Positions 13,128 to 20,739 of a stretch of 42,951 nucleotides of DNA are shown in pieces. How positions within the stretch are numbered: position 1 is the stretch's first letter; the number at the start of each line of letters is the position of its first letter. Source of the DNA: a virus; IMG/VR virus record IMGVR_UViG_3300042556_000729, positions 1-42,951 of that record. One strand, 5' to 3'. The notes under the pieces are model-generated. The model was given only the letters and a program-made list of their open reading frames with translations. It had not been told where the DNA came from and did not search any database. Made by a program: the position numbers and the translations under genes.

Positions 13128-15458
13128 ATGAACAGTGACCTGTACTCCATCGAACAGAGCAACGAACTTGACGGTATCGAGCAGGGCGTCGCCCGGTATC
13201 GGTACATCGCATCGCAACGACGGTCGGTCCACAACACGCCCGAGCGGAAGATCATCGGCAAGGCCCTTGAACGCATGGTGCCTGCCATCGAGGCCGAGAA
13301 GCGTCGCATCCTCAAGGCCATGAAGAGTCGTGGTCGTCCGGGTACATGGTGGCCACCCTTCATGGTCATCTCGTCGGACAAGTTGGCGTTGATCACGCTG
13401 GCCGAGATGCTCGACTGGAGGGACGAGCGTAAGTCCACCTCGATCCAGATCGATGTGGCCTGTGGGGTACGCACCGAACTGATGTACGACGCCATCCGTG
13501 CTCACAACAAGGAACGGTTCGGGCAGACCGAGATCCGCAAGAAGAACTGGTCGGACCTCGAGATCAGGAAGATCTACAAGAAGGCCGGGATGAAGCCGAT
13601 CAAGTGGACCATCTCGGACAAGTTGCTGCTTGGCGGTGCCTTGGTACGCATCGCCGTGGACAGCACCAAGATGTTCAACCTGAGGTACTGCAAGACCCAT
13701 GGTCCCCAGCGTGAGGTACGCATCGAGCCCAAGCCCGAGGTGCTGGACGAACTGCTCAGCCAGCACTCGAACCTTGAGATCCTGAAGCCGGTGCTGCCGC
13801 CCATGCTGGTGCCTCCGGTGGACTGGACCACCGAGGGTACGGGCGGATACCTGTTCATCCAGAAGCCCCTCGTAAGAGACGCCTTCGGGAACCACGAGGT
13901 GGACTATGACATTCCCTCGATGCAGGTTCCGCTGGAAGCCCTGAACTACATCCAATCCACGCCATGGCGGATCAACGGGGCCGTGCTCGACATCATGCAA
14001 CGGCTGTGGTCCAACGGTGGCGGGGTGGCCGGGCTGCCTCCGGCGACCTCCGAGGCCGTCCCCAAGGGGGAGAAGCACGGGCGTGAGTTCTGGCGTCGCC
14101 GTGATCAGGACAACTCACGGAGATTCTCGACCATCCGCACGCTGTCCATCGCCCACAAGTACCGTGATCAGGACATCTGGTTCCCCCATAACCTCGACTT
14201 CCGGGGCCGTGTGTACCCGTTGCCGTCGTACCTGCACCCCCAAGGCGATGACCTGTGCCGTGGGCTGCTGATGTTTAGCGAGACGCTGGCCTTGGGGAAG
14301 ACCGGCCTGTTCTCGCTGATGATCTCCTTGGCCAACAGTGCAGGCATGGACAAGATCTCGGTGGACGACCGGATCAAGTGGACCATGGACAACTGGGTCA
14401 AGCACTATGCCAAGCGTTCGTTCGACCCCTATGAGGACAAGCGGTGGATGCAGTACGACGACCCCGTGCAGTTCGTCGCCGCCATGCTTGACCTGAACGC
14501 GGCCCTGCTGTCGGGTTCTCCCGAGTCCCACATGTCATCGCTCTGCGTGTACATTGACGGCAGCAACAACGGACTGCAGCACCTGAGTGCGTTGACCCGT
14601 GACGAGGTGGGCGGCGAGGCGGTCAACCTGGTGCCCAGCCCCGTCCCGCAGGACATGTACGACCGGGTGGCCAAGGCCGTCAACGAACTGATCCGCCGGG
14701 ACGCAGCGACCAAGCCCGCCAAGAGCGAGCATGACACCCCCGAGCCGTGGACCGTCCTGAAGGATCAAGTCACCCGCAAGATGGTCAAGCGATGCACCCT
14801 TGCGTACCCCTACGGGATCTCCGGGTTCGGCATGAAGTTGGCCCTGATTCAGGACGGCGACCTCGATGACATGGCCGACAACACCCGGACCATCGCCGGG
14901 TATCTCGCACGCTCCATCCGTGACGCCATTGGTAACGTCGTGGTCAAGTCAGCCGAACTGATGCGTTGGCTTCAGGATGCCACGGAACGCATGGCCGAGC
15001 AGGGACAACCCATCTCATGGACAGCACCGCAGGGATTCCCCGTGTGCCAAGCCTATCTGATCAAGGACCGCAGGGAGATCAAGACCGCACTGCACCGGTG
15101 CTCGGTGCTGGTGCCCGCCAAGGACCGGGCATTGGACGTCGCCGCCCAGATCCGTGGGATCGTGGCCAACCTGATCCACTCGTACGATGCGGCCCACCTG
15201 ATGGCGGTGGCATTGAACTTCGAGGAACGCCAGTGGAAACACTCGGCATGGATCCACGATTCTATCGGCGTCCATGCCGGTCGTGTCGATATCCTGCACA
15301 GGGTGGTGCGTGACGAGTTCATCGCCATGCACGAGAACCCGTTGCTGCATGACTTCGCCGCTTCGCTTCGCAAGCGGATACCGGACTTGCCCGATCCTCC
15401 GGTTATGGGTAAACTGAACCTTGAGGACATCCGAAAATCCAAGTACTTCTTCACATGA
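13128..15458 (+). CDS. Single-subunit DNA-directed RNA polymerase, T7 gp1 family
   Basis: 776 residues (T7 RNAP 883). All hallmarks are present: LDFRGRVYPLPSY with PQGDD; motif A DGSNNGLQHLSAL with catalytic Asp477; motif B KRCTLAYPYG with Lys554 and Tyr562 at the T7 Lys631/Tyr639 spacing; motif C HDSIG with Asp711. The C-terminus ends in Phe-Phe-Thr. The enzyme transcribes the middle and late phage genes. I chose the ATG at 13128 (GGGGTG seven bases upstream, product begins Met-Asn-Ser-Asp) over the TTG at 13098. It overlaps the next gene by four bases and follows the dyad-rich region that probably controls it. Confidence 0.96.
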   Translation: MNSDLYSIEQSNELDGIEQGVARYRYIASQRRSVHNTPERKIIGKALERMVPAIEAEKRRILKAMKSRGRPGTWWPPFMVISSDKLALITLAEMLDWRDERKSTSIQIDVACGVRTELMYDAIRAHNKERFGQTEIRKKNWSDLEIRKIYKKAGMKPIKWTISDKLLLGGALVRIAVDSTKMFNLRYCKTHGPQREVRIEPKPEVLDELLSQHSNLEILKPVLPPMLVPPVDWTTEGTGGYLFIQKPLVRDAFGNHEVDYDIPSMQVPLEALNYIQSTPWRINGAVLDIMQRLWSNGGGVAGLPPATSEAVPKGEKHGREFWRRRDQDNSRRFSTIRTLSIAHKYRDQDIWFPHNLDFRGRVYPLPSYLHPQGDDLCRGLLMFSETLALGKTGLFSLMISLANSAGMDKISVDDRIKWTMDNWVKHYAKRSFDPYEDKRWMQYDDPVQFVAAMLDLNAALLSGSPESHMSSLCVYIDGSNNGLQHLSALTRDEVGGEAVNLVPSPVPQDMYDRVAKAVNELIRRDAATKPAKSEHDTPEPWTVLKDQVTRKMVKRCTLAYPYGISGFGMKLALIQDGDLDDMADNTRTIAGYLARSIRDAIGNVVVKSAELMRWLQDATERMAEQGQPISWTAPQGFPVCQAYLIKDRREIKTALHRCSVLVPAKDRALDVAAQIRGIVANLIHSYDAAHLMAVALNFEERQWKHSAWIHDSIGVHAGRVDILHRVVRDEFIAMHENPLLHDFAASLRKRIPDLPDPPVMGKLNLEDIRKSKYFFT

Positions 15459-15718
15459 CCAAGCAAGCACAAGTAACTGCCAACTACCCGGCCTTGATGA
15501 CGTTCGTCAAGACCCGGATCAGCGTCCCATATCAAGACCGTCGTGATGTCGTGCACACCGCCATCGCACGCTGCCTGGCTTCCGACAACCCGGAGTCGTG
15601 TACACTGTCGTACATGTTCCGGGCGTTGGTCAGCACGGTCCAGAACCACCGCCGCACGGAGAACAGGAATGCACGAAAGATCAGAAAATTTGGAACTCTT
15701 GGGGACGTTGTACGATAG
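15455..15718 (+). CDS. Sigma factor region 2-like protein
   Basis: 87 residues; the ATG overlaps the RNA polymerase stop (ATGA). The core (DRRDVVHTAIARCLAS, then LSYMFRALVSTVQNHRR) matches the helix pattern of ECF sigma region 2, which binds the beta' clamp and the -10 element. No region 4 follows in this frame; a region 4-like sequence lies in the +1 frame (next entry). The pair could be a two-protein sigma factor, one product made by +1 frameshifting, or a recently broken gene. Both frames overlap for 50 bases. Region 2 similarity is by pattern only. Confidence 0.65.
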   Translation: MTKQAQVTANYPALMTFVKTRISVPYQDRRDVVHTAIARCLASDNPESCTLSYMFRALVSTVQNHRRTENRNARKIRKFGTLGDVVR

Positions 15719-15935
15719 ACTTGAGAACGAGAGCCTGAAGGAAGCCCTGTACCTGACCGTGATCAAGGACATGACCGTCAAGGAAGCGGCCGCCATCGTC
15801 GGCGTGCCGGTGACGACGATGACCCGCCGCAAGGAACGCGGCCGACTGCTACTCAAGGAGCGATATGAGGACGCTTGTAATCGGGGATCTGCACCTGCCA
15901 GCCGTTCATCCCAAGTACATGAACTTCATCCGTGA
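15669..15935 (+). CDS. Sigma factor region 4-like (HTH) protein, +1 frame
   Basis: 88 residues from an ATG at 15669 with GGAG nine bases upstream. Residues about 11-62 (LGTLYDRLENESLKEALYL, then MTVKEAAAIVGVPVTTMTR and a basic RRKERGRLLLKE helix) follow the sigma region 4 helix-turn-helix pattern that contacts the -35 element. The last 71 bases overlap the phosphoesterase gene in another frame, so the true functional end may be near the ATG at 15865. The frame could also be entered by a +1 shift from the region 2 gene. Confidence 0.6.
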   Translation: MHERSENLELLGTLYDRLENESLKEALYLTVIKDMTVKEAAAIVGVPVTTMTRRKERGRLLLKERYEDACNRGSAPASRSSQVHELHP

Positions 15936-16545
15936 TGTCCGTGACTCGTGGGAAACCGAAGCCACCGTGTTCATCGGAGATGTCGTGGACATCCACCAGA
16001 TCTCACGGCACCCCGCCGATGTCTCGGCCAAGGACAGCAAGCGTGAGTACGAGGAAGCCCTGAAGGAGATCAATCGGTGGTACAATGAGTTTCCCAAGGC
16101 CATCGTCACCATCGGCAACCACGACGAGCGGATCACCCGCATGGCTTCCACCGTCAAGATCCCGCCCGTTTACCTGAAGGACTACGCTGATGTCTGGCAT
16201 ACCCCCGGTTGGAAGTGGGTGCGAGAGCACACCATCGACAAGGTGCATTACACCCACGGGACCGGGACCTCGGGGGTCAATCCCTCTTGGCGTACGGCCA
16301 TGCTCCGAATGCAGTCTACTGTGCTGGGCCACCATCACAGCCAAGCCGGGGTACACTGGCTCGCTGGTCCGACCAACCGCGTGTTCGGAATGGATGTCGG
16401 ATGCGGGGTGGACATTGAGCATGTCGCAATGCGGTACGGCCAGAACATGATCCGCAAGCCGGTGCTGGGTTGCGGCGTCGTCATCGACGGCATCCCGTTC
16501 CACGAGATCATGCAGTGCGGGCCCAAGGAAAGATACCGCCGGTGA
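15865..16545 (+). CDS. Calcineurin-like metallophosphoesterase
   Basis: 226 residues with the full metal-ligand series: GDLHLP (Asp8, His10), FIGDVVD (Asp39, Asp42), TIGNHDER (Asn85, His86, Asp87), YTHGTG (His131) and GHHHS (155-159). The family hydrolyses phosphomonoesters or phosphodiesters with two metals; phage members include nucleases and nucleotide phosphatases. The ATG is preceded by AAGGAG at good spacing. It follows the sigma-like genes and opens the DNA-metabolism run. The substrate cannot be read from sequence. Confidence 0.85.
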   Translation: MRTLVIGDLHLPAVHPKYMNFIRDVRDSWETEATVFIGDVVDIHQISRHPADVSAKDSKREYEEALKEINRWYNEFPKAIVTIGNHDERITRMASTVKIPPVYLKDYADVWHTPGWKWVREHTIDKVHYTHGTGTSGVNPSWRTAMLRMQSTVLGHHHSQAGVHWLAGPTNRVFGMDVGCGVDIEHVAMRYGQNMIRKPVLGCGVVIDGIPFHEIMQCGPKERYRR

Positions 16546-16616
16546 CTTACACGTTCATCACAATAGCGGTGATGATAGGTTTCATCATCGCAGCCATAAT
16601 CCTGGGACAGGAATAA
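16542..16616 (+). CDS. 24-residue membrane peptide
   Basis: A GTG overlapping the phosphoesterase stop opens a frame of 24 codons, almost entirely a single hydrophobic helix (FITIAVMIGFIIAAIILG) ending in Gln-Glu. AAGGAAAG lies about nine bases upstream. The next gene begins four bases after its stop and has AGGA inside this frame. Tiny hydrophobic peptides are common in T7-like phages, but there is no direct proof of expression. Confidence 0.45.
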   Translation: MTYTFITIAVMIGFIIAAIILGQE

Positions 16617-16620
16617 CCAC

Positions 16621-16821
16621 ATGACGAGCAAGGAAATTCAGATCATGGTCACGGCCATGATGAAGTCGCTGATCGAGACCGGAACCCCCATTGAACAACT
16701 GGAGGACAAGACCATGACGTGTTGCCGCATCCTGCTCGGATGCAGCGGCAAGATCGAGGCCGCCATGACCCGCCCCCGGCCGGAACCCGTTCCGGGTGGT
16801 AACATGGTCAGGAAGTTCTGA
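16621..16821 (+). CDS. Small protein of unknown function
   Basis: 66 residues. The ATG follows ACAGGA at good spacing. The first half is helical (IQIMVTAMMKSLIE), then two adjacent cysteines, then a Pro-rich basic tail (RPRPEPVPGG). The stop overlaps the next ATG by one base. No family recognised. Confidence 0.65.
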   Translation: MTSKEIQIMVTAMMKSLIETGTPIEQLEDKTMTCCRILLGCSGKIEAAMTRPRPEPVPGGNMVRKF

Positions 16822-17174
16822 TGACCAAAGCACAACTCAACAAGATCGTGAAGAAGTGGCAGGACCGGCTGGGCCTGACGGCATGGACGATCACCGCATC
16901 GTTCGTGGACATGAAGGAGTTCCAGTACGGTTCCGACGAGATCGCCTATGGCGACATCCAATACGAGACCTTGCAGCGGGTGGCCCACATCCGCATCGTC
17001 CACCCCAAGCACGCCAAACAGTTCATCGAACCCCTGCCGAAACCCGATACGGAGAACATCGTCGTACACGAACTGCTGCATCTGGTAACTGATCCCGTCG
17101 TCAAGCGTGTGGGCGGCGACGCCCACGAGCAACTCATCAACCTGCTGACCTCACTGCTCACCAACAAGGACTGA
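16821..17174 (+). CDS. Small zincin-like protein with HELLH motif
   Basis: 117 residues. HELLH (His83, Glu84, His87) is the HExxH zinc motif of metallopeptidases, followed by an acidic/histidine C-terminal segment (HEQL) that could give the third ligand. The N-terminal half is beta-rich. Small phage zincins of this size occur in replication modules; some resemble SprT-like domains. A role in protein processing is inferred. As no endolysin is recognisable elsewhere, a wall-peptide role cannot be excluded, but there is no export signal. Confidence 0.65.
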   Translation: MTKAQLNKIVKKWQDRLGLTAWTITASFVDMKEFQYGSDEIAYGDIQYETLQRVAHIRIVHPKHAKQFIEPLPKPDTENIVVHELLHLVTDPVVKRVGGDAHEQLINLLTSLLTNKD

Positions 17175-17179
17175 CACAC

Positions 17180-17725
17180 ATGAAGAAGACCTCACCCATC
17201 ACGTTCTCCCCCACCAAGTTCGTCACCCCCGTTGGCACCGCCAAGTGGTGCCACCTTGAGAAGCCGCGAAGCGACGAGCGGTTTGGCACCACGAACTACG
17301 AGGCGACCATCATCCTCGACGGTCAGGCCGCCGAGACCAAGGCCTTGGTCAAGTCGCTGCAGAAGGCCGCCACCGACTTGGCCAAGGGCATCGGCAAGAC
17401 CATCACCGAGATCCCTTGGATCAAGACCACCGAGCGTGGCGAGGTCCAGATCACGTTCAAGCGTGCCGTCCGTGACGGGAACCTGAAGCCGATCCCCGTG
17501 CTCGACACTGCCAAGCAGGTGTGCAAGGAGCCGTGGGGTGGTGACAAGATCCGCGTGGCGTTCTCCCTTGGGCTGTGGAAGACGGCCATGGGCTTCGGGG
17601 TCAAGGCGTATCCCAACGGCGTGCAGGTGGTCGAGCGTGGGACCGGAGTGACCGCCAACGCCGCCGACGCCTTCCCTGACGACCTCGATGTCGAGACCGG
17701 CTCCACCACCGACATTCCCTTCTGA
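17180..17725 (+). CDS. Single-stranded DNA-binding protein, T7 gp2.5 position
   Basis: 181 residues, with an OB-fold-like beta pattern (TAKWCHLEKP, YEATIIL, VRDGN and FGVKAYPNGVQVV) as in T7-like gp2.5/DUF2815-type SSBs. The C-terminus is acidic (Asp-Asp-Leu-Asp-Val-Glu) and ends Thr-Asp-Ile-Pro-Phe. The final DIPF is the tip of bacterial SSB tails, which recruits partner enzymes; T7 gp2.5 also ends in an acidic tail with Phe. It should coat replication-fork ssDNA and contact the polymerase and primase-helicase encoded downstream. Confidence 0.85.
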   Translation: MKKTSPITFSPTKFVTPVGTAKWCHLEKPRSDERFGTTNYEATIILDGQAAETKALVKSLQKAATDLAKGIGKTITEIPWIKTTERGEVQITFKRAVRDGNLKPIPVLDTAKQVCKEPWGGDKIRVAFSLGLWKTAMGFGVKAYPNGVQVVERGTGVTANAADAFPDDLDVETGSTTDIPF

Positions 17726-18147
17726 TGATCAAGTTACGCCTGCCCGGTGATCCGGTACCCGCCGCCCGACCCAAGGTCAGTCGCTGGGGAACGTATTATC
17801 CGAAGACATACCGGGTGTTCCGTACGGCCATGGAGCTGGTGGTCCGCAAGTTGTTTGCGGGCCGCCAGCCCATGGTCGGGCCGCTTGTGGTGATCCTGAA
17901 CGTGTTCGTCCGCAAGCCCAAGACCAGCAAGTTGCTGTATCCCATAGGTGACGTGGACAACTACGCCAAGGCCTACCTCGATTCGCTCAACGGACACGCA
18001 TGGCACGACGACAAGCAGGTCATCTCCCTGACCGTAACCAAGGACTTCACGGATGAGACGCACGGATGGGCAGACCTACAGATCCAAGCCGCTAAGGAAA
18101 CAGCCCTGCCCAAGGTGCAGGGCAAGCGGACGAGACGAAACCGGTGA
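17725..18147 (+). CDS. rusA: RusA-like Holliday junction resolvase
   Basis: 140 residues. The RusA signature is present: GDVDNYAKAYLDSL (Asp76, Asp78, Asn79, Lys82, Asp86) followed by WHDDKQV (Asp95, Asp96) and a basic C-terminus. RusA enzymes cut four-way junctions with metal ions at a DNA-crossing dimer. In T7 this map position holds endonuclease I (gp3), which does the same job with an unrelated fold. The start overlaps the SSB stop by one base. The last 95 bases overlap the primase-helicase gene in another frame, which is long for a functional overlap. Confidence 0.88.
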   Translation: MIKLRLPGDPVPAARPKVSRWGTYYPKTYRVFRTAMELVVRKLFAGRQPMVGPLVVILNVFVRKPKTSKLLYPIGDVDNYAKAYLDSLNGHAWHDDKQVISLTVTKDFTDETHGWADLQIQAAKETALPKVQGKRTRRNR

Positions 18148-19801
18148 CAACCTGGTCGTCTTTGACGACAACCACACCCACTGCTTTGCATGTGGGTACC
18201 ACACCAACGGAAACAAGATGACCGAGACCGTTCAACCAACGACGACTCAAGACCGATTCGACCACACTCCCGTGCCGTGCGACCTGCCGCACCGCAACAT
18301 CGGTGCCGACACCTGCCGCAAGTTCGGGTATGGCATGGACGGGGATGTCGAGGTTGCCCCGTACCGCAAGTCCGGTACGGTCGTCGCCCACAAGATCCGA
18401 TACCCCGGCAAGCGGTTCTCGTGCGACGGGAACATGCGTGGCGTCGAGCTGTTCGGCCAGCACCTGTGGCGTGCTGGCGGCAAGCGACTGACCATCACCG
18501 AGGGCGAGATCGACTGCCTGACGATCTCGCAGGCACAGGACAACCGGTGGCCCGTGGTGTCCGTCCCGAACGGTGCAGCCGGTGCGGTCCAAGCGATCAA
18601 GGACAACCTTGATTTCGTCACCGCGTTCGAGGAGATCGTGCTGGCGTTCGACATGGACGAGGCCGGTCGCGCTGCGGCCAAGGCGGTGGCCGAGATCCTG
18701 CCGCCGGGCCGGGCTCGCATCGCGTCGTTCCCGAGGAAGGACGCCAACGAGATGTGGCTGAACTCCGAAGGCAAGGCGATGATCGACTGCCTGTGGCAGG
18801 CTGCACATTACCACCCCGATGGCATCCTGCATGTCTCGGACATCGCCGCAGGCAGCCGCAAGAACTGCGACGTGTGGGAATACCCGTGGCATTCGATGAC
18901 CGACTTCCTGATCGGGCAGAGGTCTGGCGAGATCGTGCTGTGGACCTCTGGAACCGGCTCGGGCAAGAGCACGATCGTCAGGGAACTGGCCATGCACCAC
19001 CTGAACAGCAAGCGCCCCGTAGGGATGATCATGCTGGAGGAGTCGCCTGAGGAGACGGTGGACGACCTCGTGTCCCTGCTGGTCGGCAAGCCGGTGCGGA
19101 AGATCCGTGCGACCGAAGCCCTGAACCGGCTGCGGGTCAGCACTGGAAGACCCACCATCGACACCGATTACTTGGACGAGTCCCAGTACGAGCAGGCACG
19201 GGAGACGATCAACCGGCTGCCGCTGTTCGTGTACGACCACATGGGCAGCCACGACTACGGCAACCTGCTCAGTCGCATGGAGTACATGGCGGTCTCCTTG
19301 GGATGTCGGGTGATCATCCTCGACCACATCACCGCAGCCGTGACCGGCATGATGGCCGCCGACGAGCCGGGTGGTGAGCGGCTGGTCATTGACGAGTTCA
19401 TGAAGCAGATGCGTTCACTCGTGGAGCGGACAGGCGTCCACCTCGACGTCATCTCCCAGTTGCGAAAGACCTCGCAAGGCAAGGGCTACGAGGAGGGAGC
19501 CCGGATTACCCTGCAGGATCTCCGTGGGTCGGGCTCGCTCGGGTCGGTGCCGAACATCGTCATCGCCATGGAGCGTGACCGGCAGGACCCCGAGCCGATC
19601 AAGGCCAACACCTCGGTGATCCGGGTGCTGAAGAACCGGTTCACCGGCAGGACCGGGATCGCTACGGCCTTGCACTACGAGGCCGCATCGGGTAAACTAA
19701 ACGAGATCGGATTCGCGGTTGACGCGGACGGCGAGATCATGTTCGACCCGGACAACAAGCAGCAGAGTGCGAACCTCGAGGCACTGCAGGAGATCTTCTG
19801 A
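18053..19801 (+). CDS. Primase-helicase, T7 gp4 family
   Basis: 582 residues (T7 gp4A 566). The N-terminal zinc site is CPRC (Cys19, Cys22) with CFAC (Cys44, Cys47); it reads the primase template. A TOPRIM core follows (ITEGEIDCL, then LAFDMDEAGR). The helicase half has Walker A GTGSGKST (300-307, Lys305), LEESPEE, VIILDHI as Walker B, and the DLRGSGSL loop. The start at 18053 is required to include the zinc finger and has AAGGA nine bases upstream, although it lies within rusA. The hexamer unwinds the fork and lays primers for the polymerase. Confidence 0.95.
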   Translation: MRRTDGQTYRSKPLRKQPCPRCRASGRDETGDNLVVFDDNHTHCFACGYHTNGNKMTETVQPTTTQDRFDHTPVPCDLPHRNIGADTCRKFGYGMDGDVEVAPYRKSGTVVAHKIRYPGKRFSCDGNMRGVELFGQHLWRAGGKRLTITEGEIDCLTISQAQDNRWPVVSVPNGAAGAVQAIKDNLDFVTAFEEIVLAFDMDEAGRAAAKAVAEILPPGRARIASFPRKDANEMWLNSEGKAMIDCLWQAAHYHPDGILHVSDIAAGSRKNCDVWEYPWHSMTDFLIGQRSGEIVLWTSGTGSGKSTIVRELAMHHLNSKRPVGMIMLEESPEETVDDLVSLLVGKPVRKIRATEALNRLRVSTGRPTIDTDYLDESQYEQARETINRLPLFVYDHMGSHDYGNLLSRMEYMAVSLGCRVIILDHITAAVTGMMAADEPGGERLVIDEFMKQMRSLVERTGVHLDVISQLRKTSQGKGYEEGARITLQDLRGSGSLGSVPNIVIAMERDRQDPEPIKANTSVIRVLKNRFTGRTGIATALHYEAASGKLNEIGFAVDADGEIMFDPDNKQQSANLEALQEIF

Positions 19802-19803
19802 TA

Positions 19804-20517
19804 ATGCCTGACGTTACCATGATCGACTGGATGGGCGACGACCTGACCGTCGTCAACGCCGCTCGAGTTTCCTTTGCGAAGGAATCGTCGTACGTCTCGT
19901 ACGAGACCGACGAGTTCGACCACGAGGCCGACACCCATGTCCCGAAGACAAAGAAACTTCTCAAGGATGCCGACGTACGACTGATCCATTACCTCGCAAG
20001 GAACCGGCACTGGACTCCATTTGCCCACCCGCAGGCCACCTTCCACATCCGTGCACCGATCTTCGTCGCTCGCCAGCTCGGCAAGCACCAGGTCGGCATG
20101 GTCTGGAACGAGGTGTCCCGCCGGTATGTCGATGACGAGCCGGACTTCTGGCTGCCCCGTGGATCGTGGCGAACCCGCCCCGAGGGCAGCATCAAGCAGG
20201 GCTCCGGCGACGGTCAGGTTCCCTTGCAGCCACGGACTTGGGCTATCATGCAGGAAGCCGTGGACGAGTACAGTCGCCTGATCGCTGACGGCGTTGCCCC
20301 TGAACAGGCCCGTGCCGTCCTGCCGCAGGGGACGTACACCGAATGGTGGTGGACCGGCAGCCTGTACGCATTCAGTCGCGTGTGCCGATTGCGTATGGAC
20401 CCACACGCCCAGCAGGAGACACGCAGCATCGCAGCAAGCATCAACTTTCACATGACCGCCACGTTCCCGGTATCATGGAACGCACTTCTCGGAGACATCA
20501 ATGATCGAGATTCCTGA
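19804..20517 (+). CDS. thyX: Flavin-dependent thymidylate synthase
   Basis: 237 residues. The ThyX signature is present in phage form: RQLGKHQVGMVWNEVSRRY (90-108), preceded by NRHWTPFAHPQATFHI (67-82), which lines the FAD/dUMP site. The enzyme makes dTMP from dUMP with FAD, NADPH and methylene-tetrahydrofolate. It differs from the bacterial RHRx7S motif at several positions, as many phage members do. It is sited between primase-helicase and DNA polymerase, so it supplies dTMP for replication together with the dNMP kinase at 22406. The last 17 bases overlap the next gene. Confidence 0.93.
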   Translation: MPDVTMIDWMGDDLTVVNAARVSFAKESSYVSYETDEFDHEADTHVPKTKKLLKDADVRLIHYLARNRHWTPFAHPQATFHIRAPIFVARQLGKHQVGMVWNEVSRRYVDDEPDFWLPRGSWRTRPEGSIKQGSGDGQVPLQPRTWAIMQEAVDEYSRLIADGVAPEQARAVLPQGTYTEWWWTGSLYAFSRVCRLRMDPHAQQETRSIAASINFHMTATFPVSWNALLGDINDRDS

Positions 20518-20737
20518 CAACTTCCCCAGTTACACTGCCTATAACGCCAAGCAACTTCTTCAGCAGGTCGATACCCTGAAGGCCGCGATCAAGGAACTGC
20601 AGGTCCAAGCCGGTTACGGCAAGGAACTGACCGACCAGATCAACGCCCTGAACCTGCACGTCAAGGAACTCAAGGATGCCGTCGCCGACCTCGATCGTCG
20701 CGTCGAGATCCTCGAGTCCGTGAAGAAGGGCAAGTGA
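20501..20737 (+). CDS. Small coiled-coil protein of unknown function
   Basis: 78 residues. From about residue 16 to the end it is a continuous charged helix with heptad-like Leu/Val spacing (LKAAIKEL, INALNLHVKELKDAV, LDRRVEILE), so it should form a coiled coil, possibly a dimer. No motif or membrane segment. It sits between thyX and DNA polymerase and may be a small partner of the replication proteins, but the sequence does not show which. Confidence 0.7.
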   Translation: MIEIPDNFPSYTAYNAKQLLQQVDTLKAAIKELQVQAGYGKELTDQINALNLHVKELKDAVADLDRRVEILESVKKGK

Positions 20738-20739
20738 CC

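Noticed and set aside
15865-15935. Extending the sigma region 4-like frame as functional to its stop
   Set aside because: The last 24 codons overlap the phosphoesterase start and give a low-complexity Ser/Arg-rich tail; they may be just the run to the next stop.
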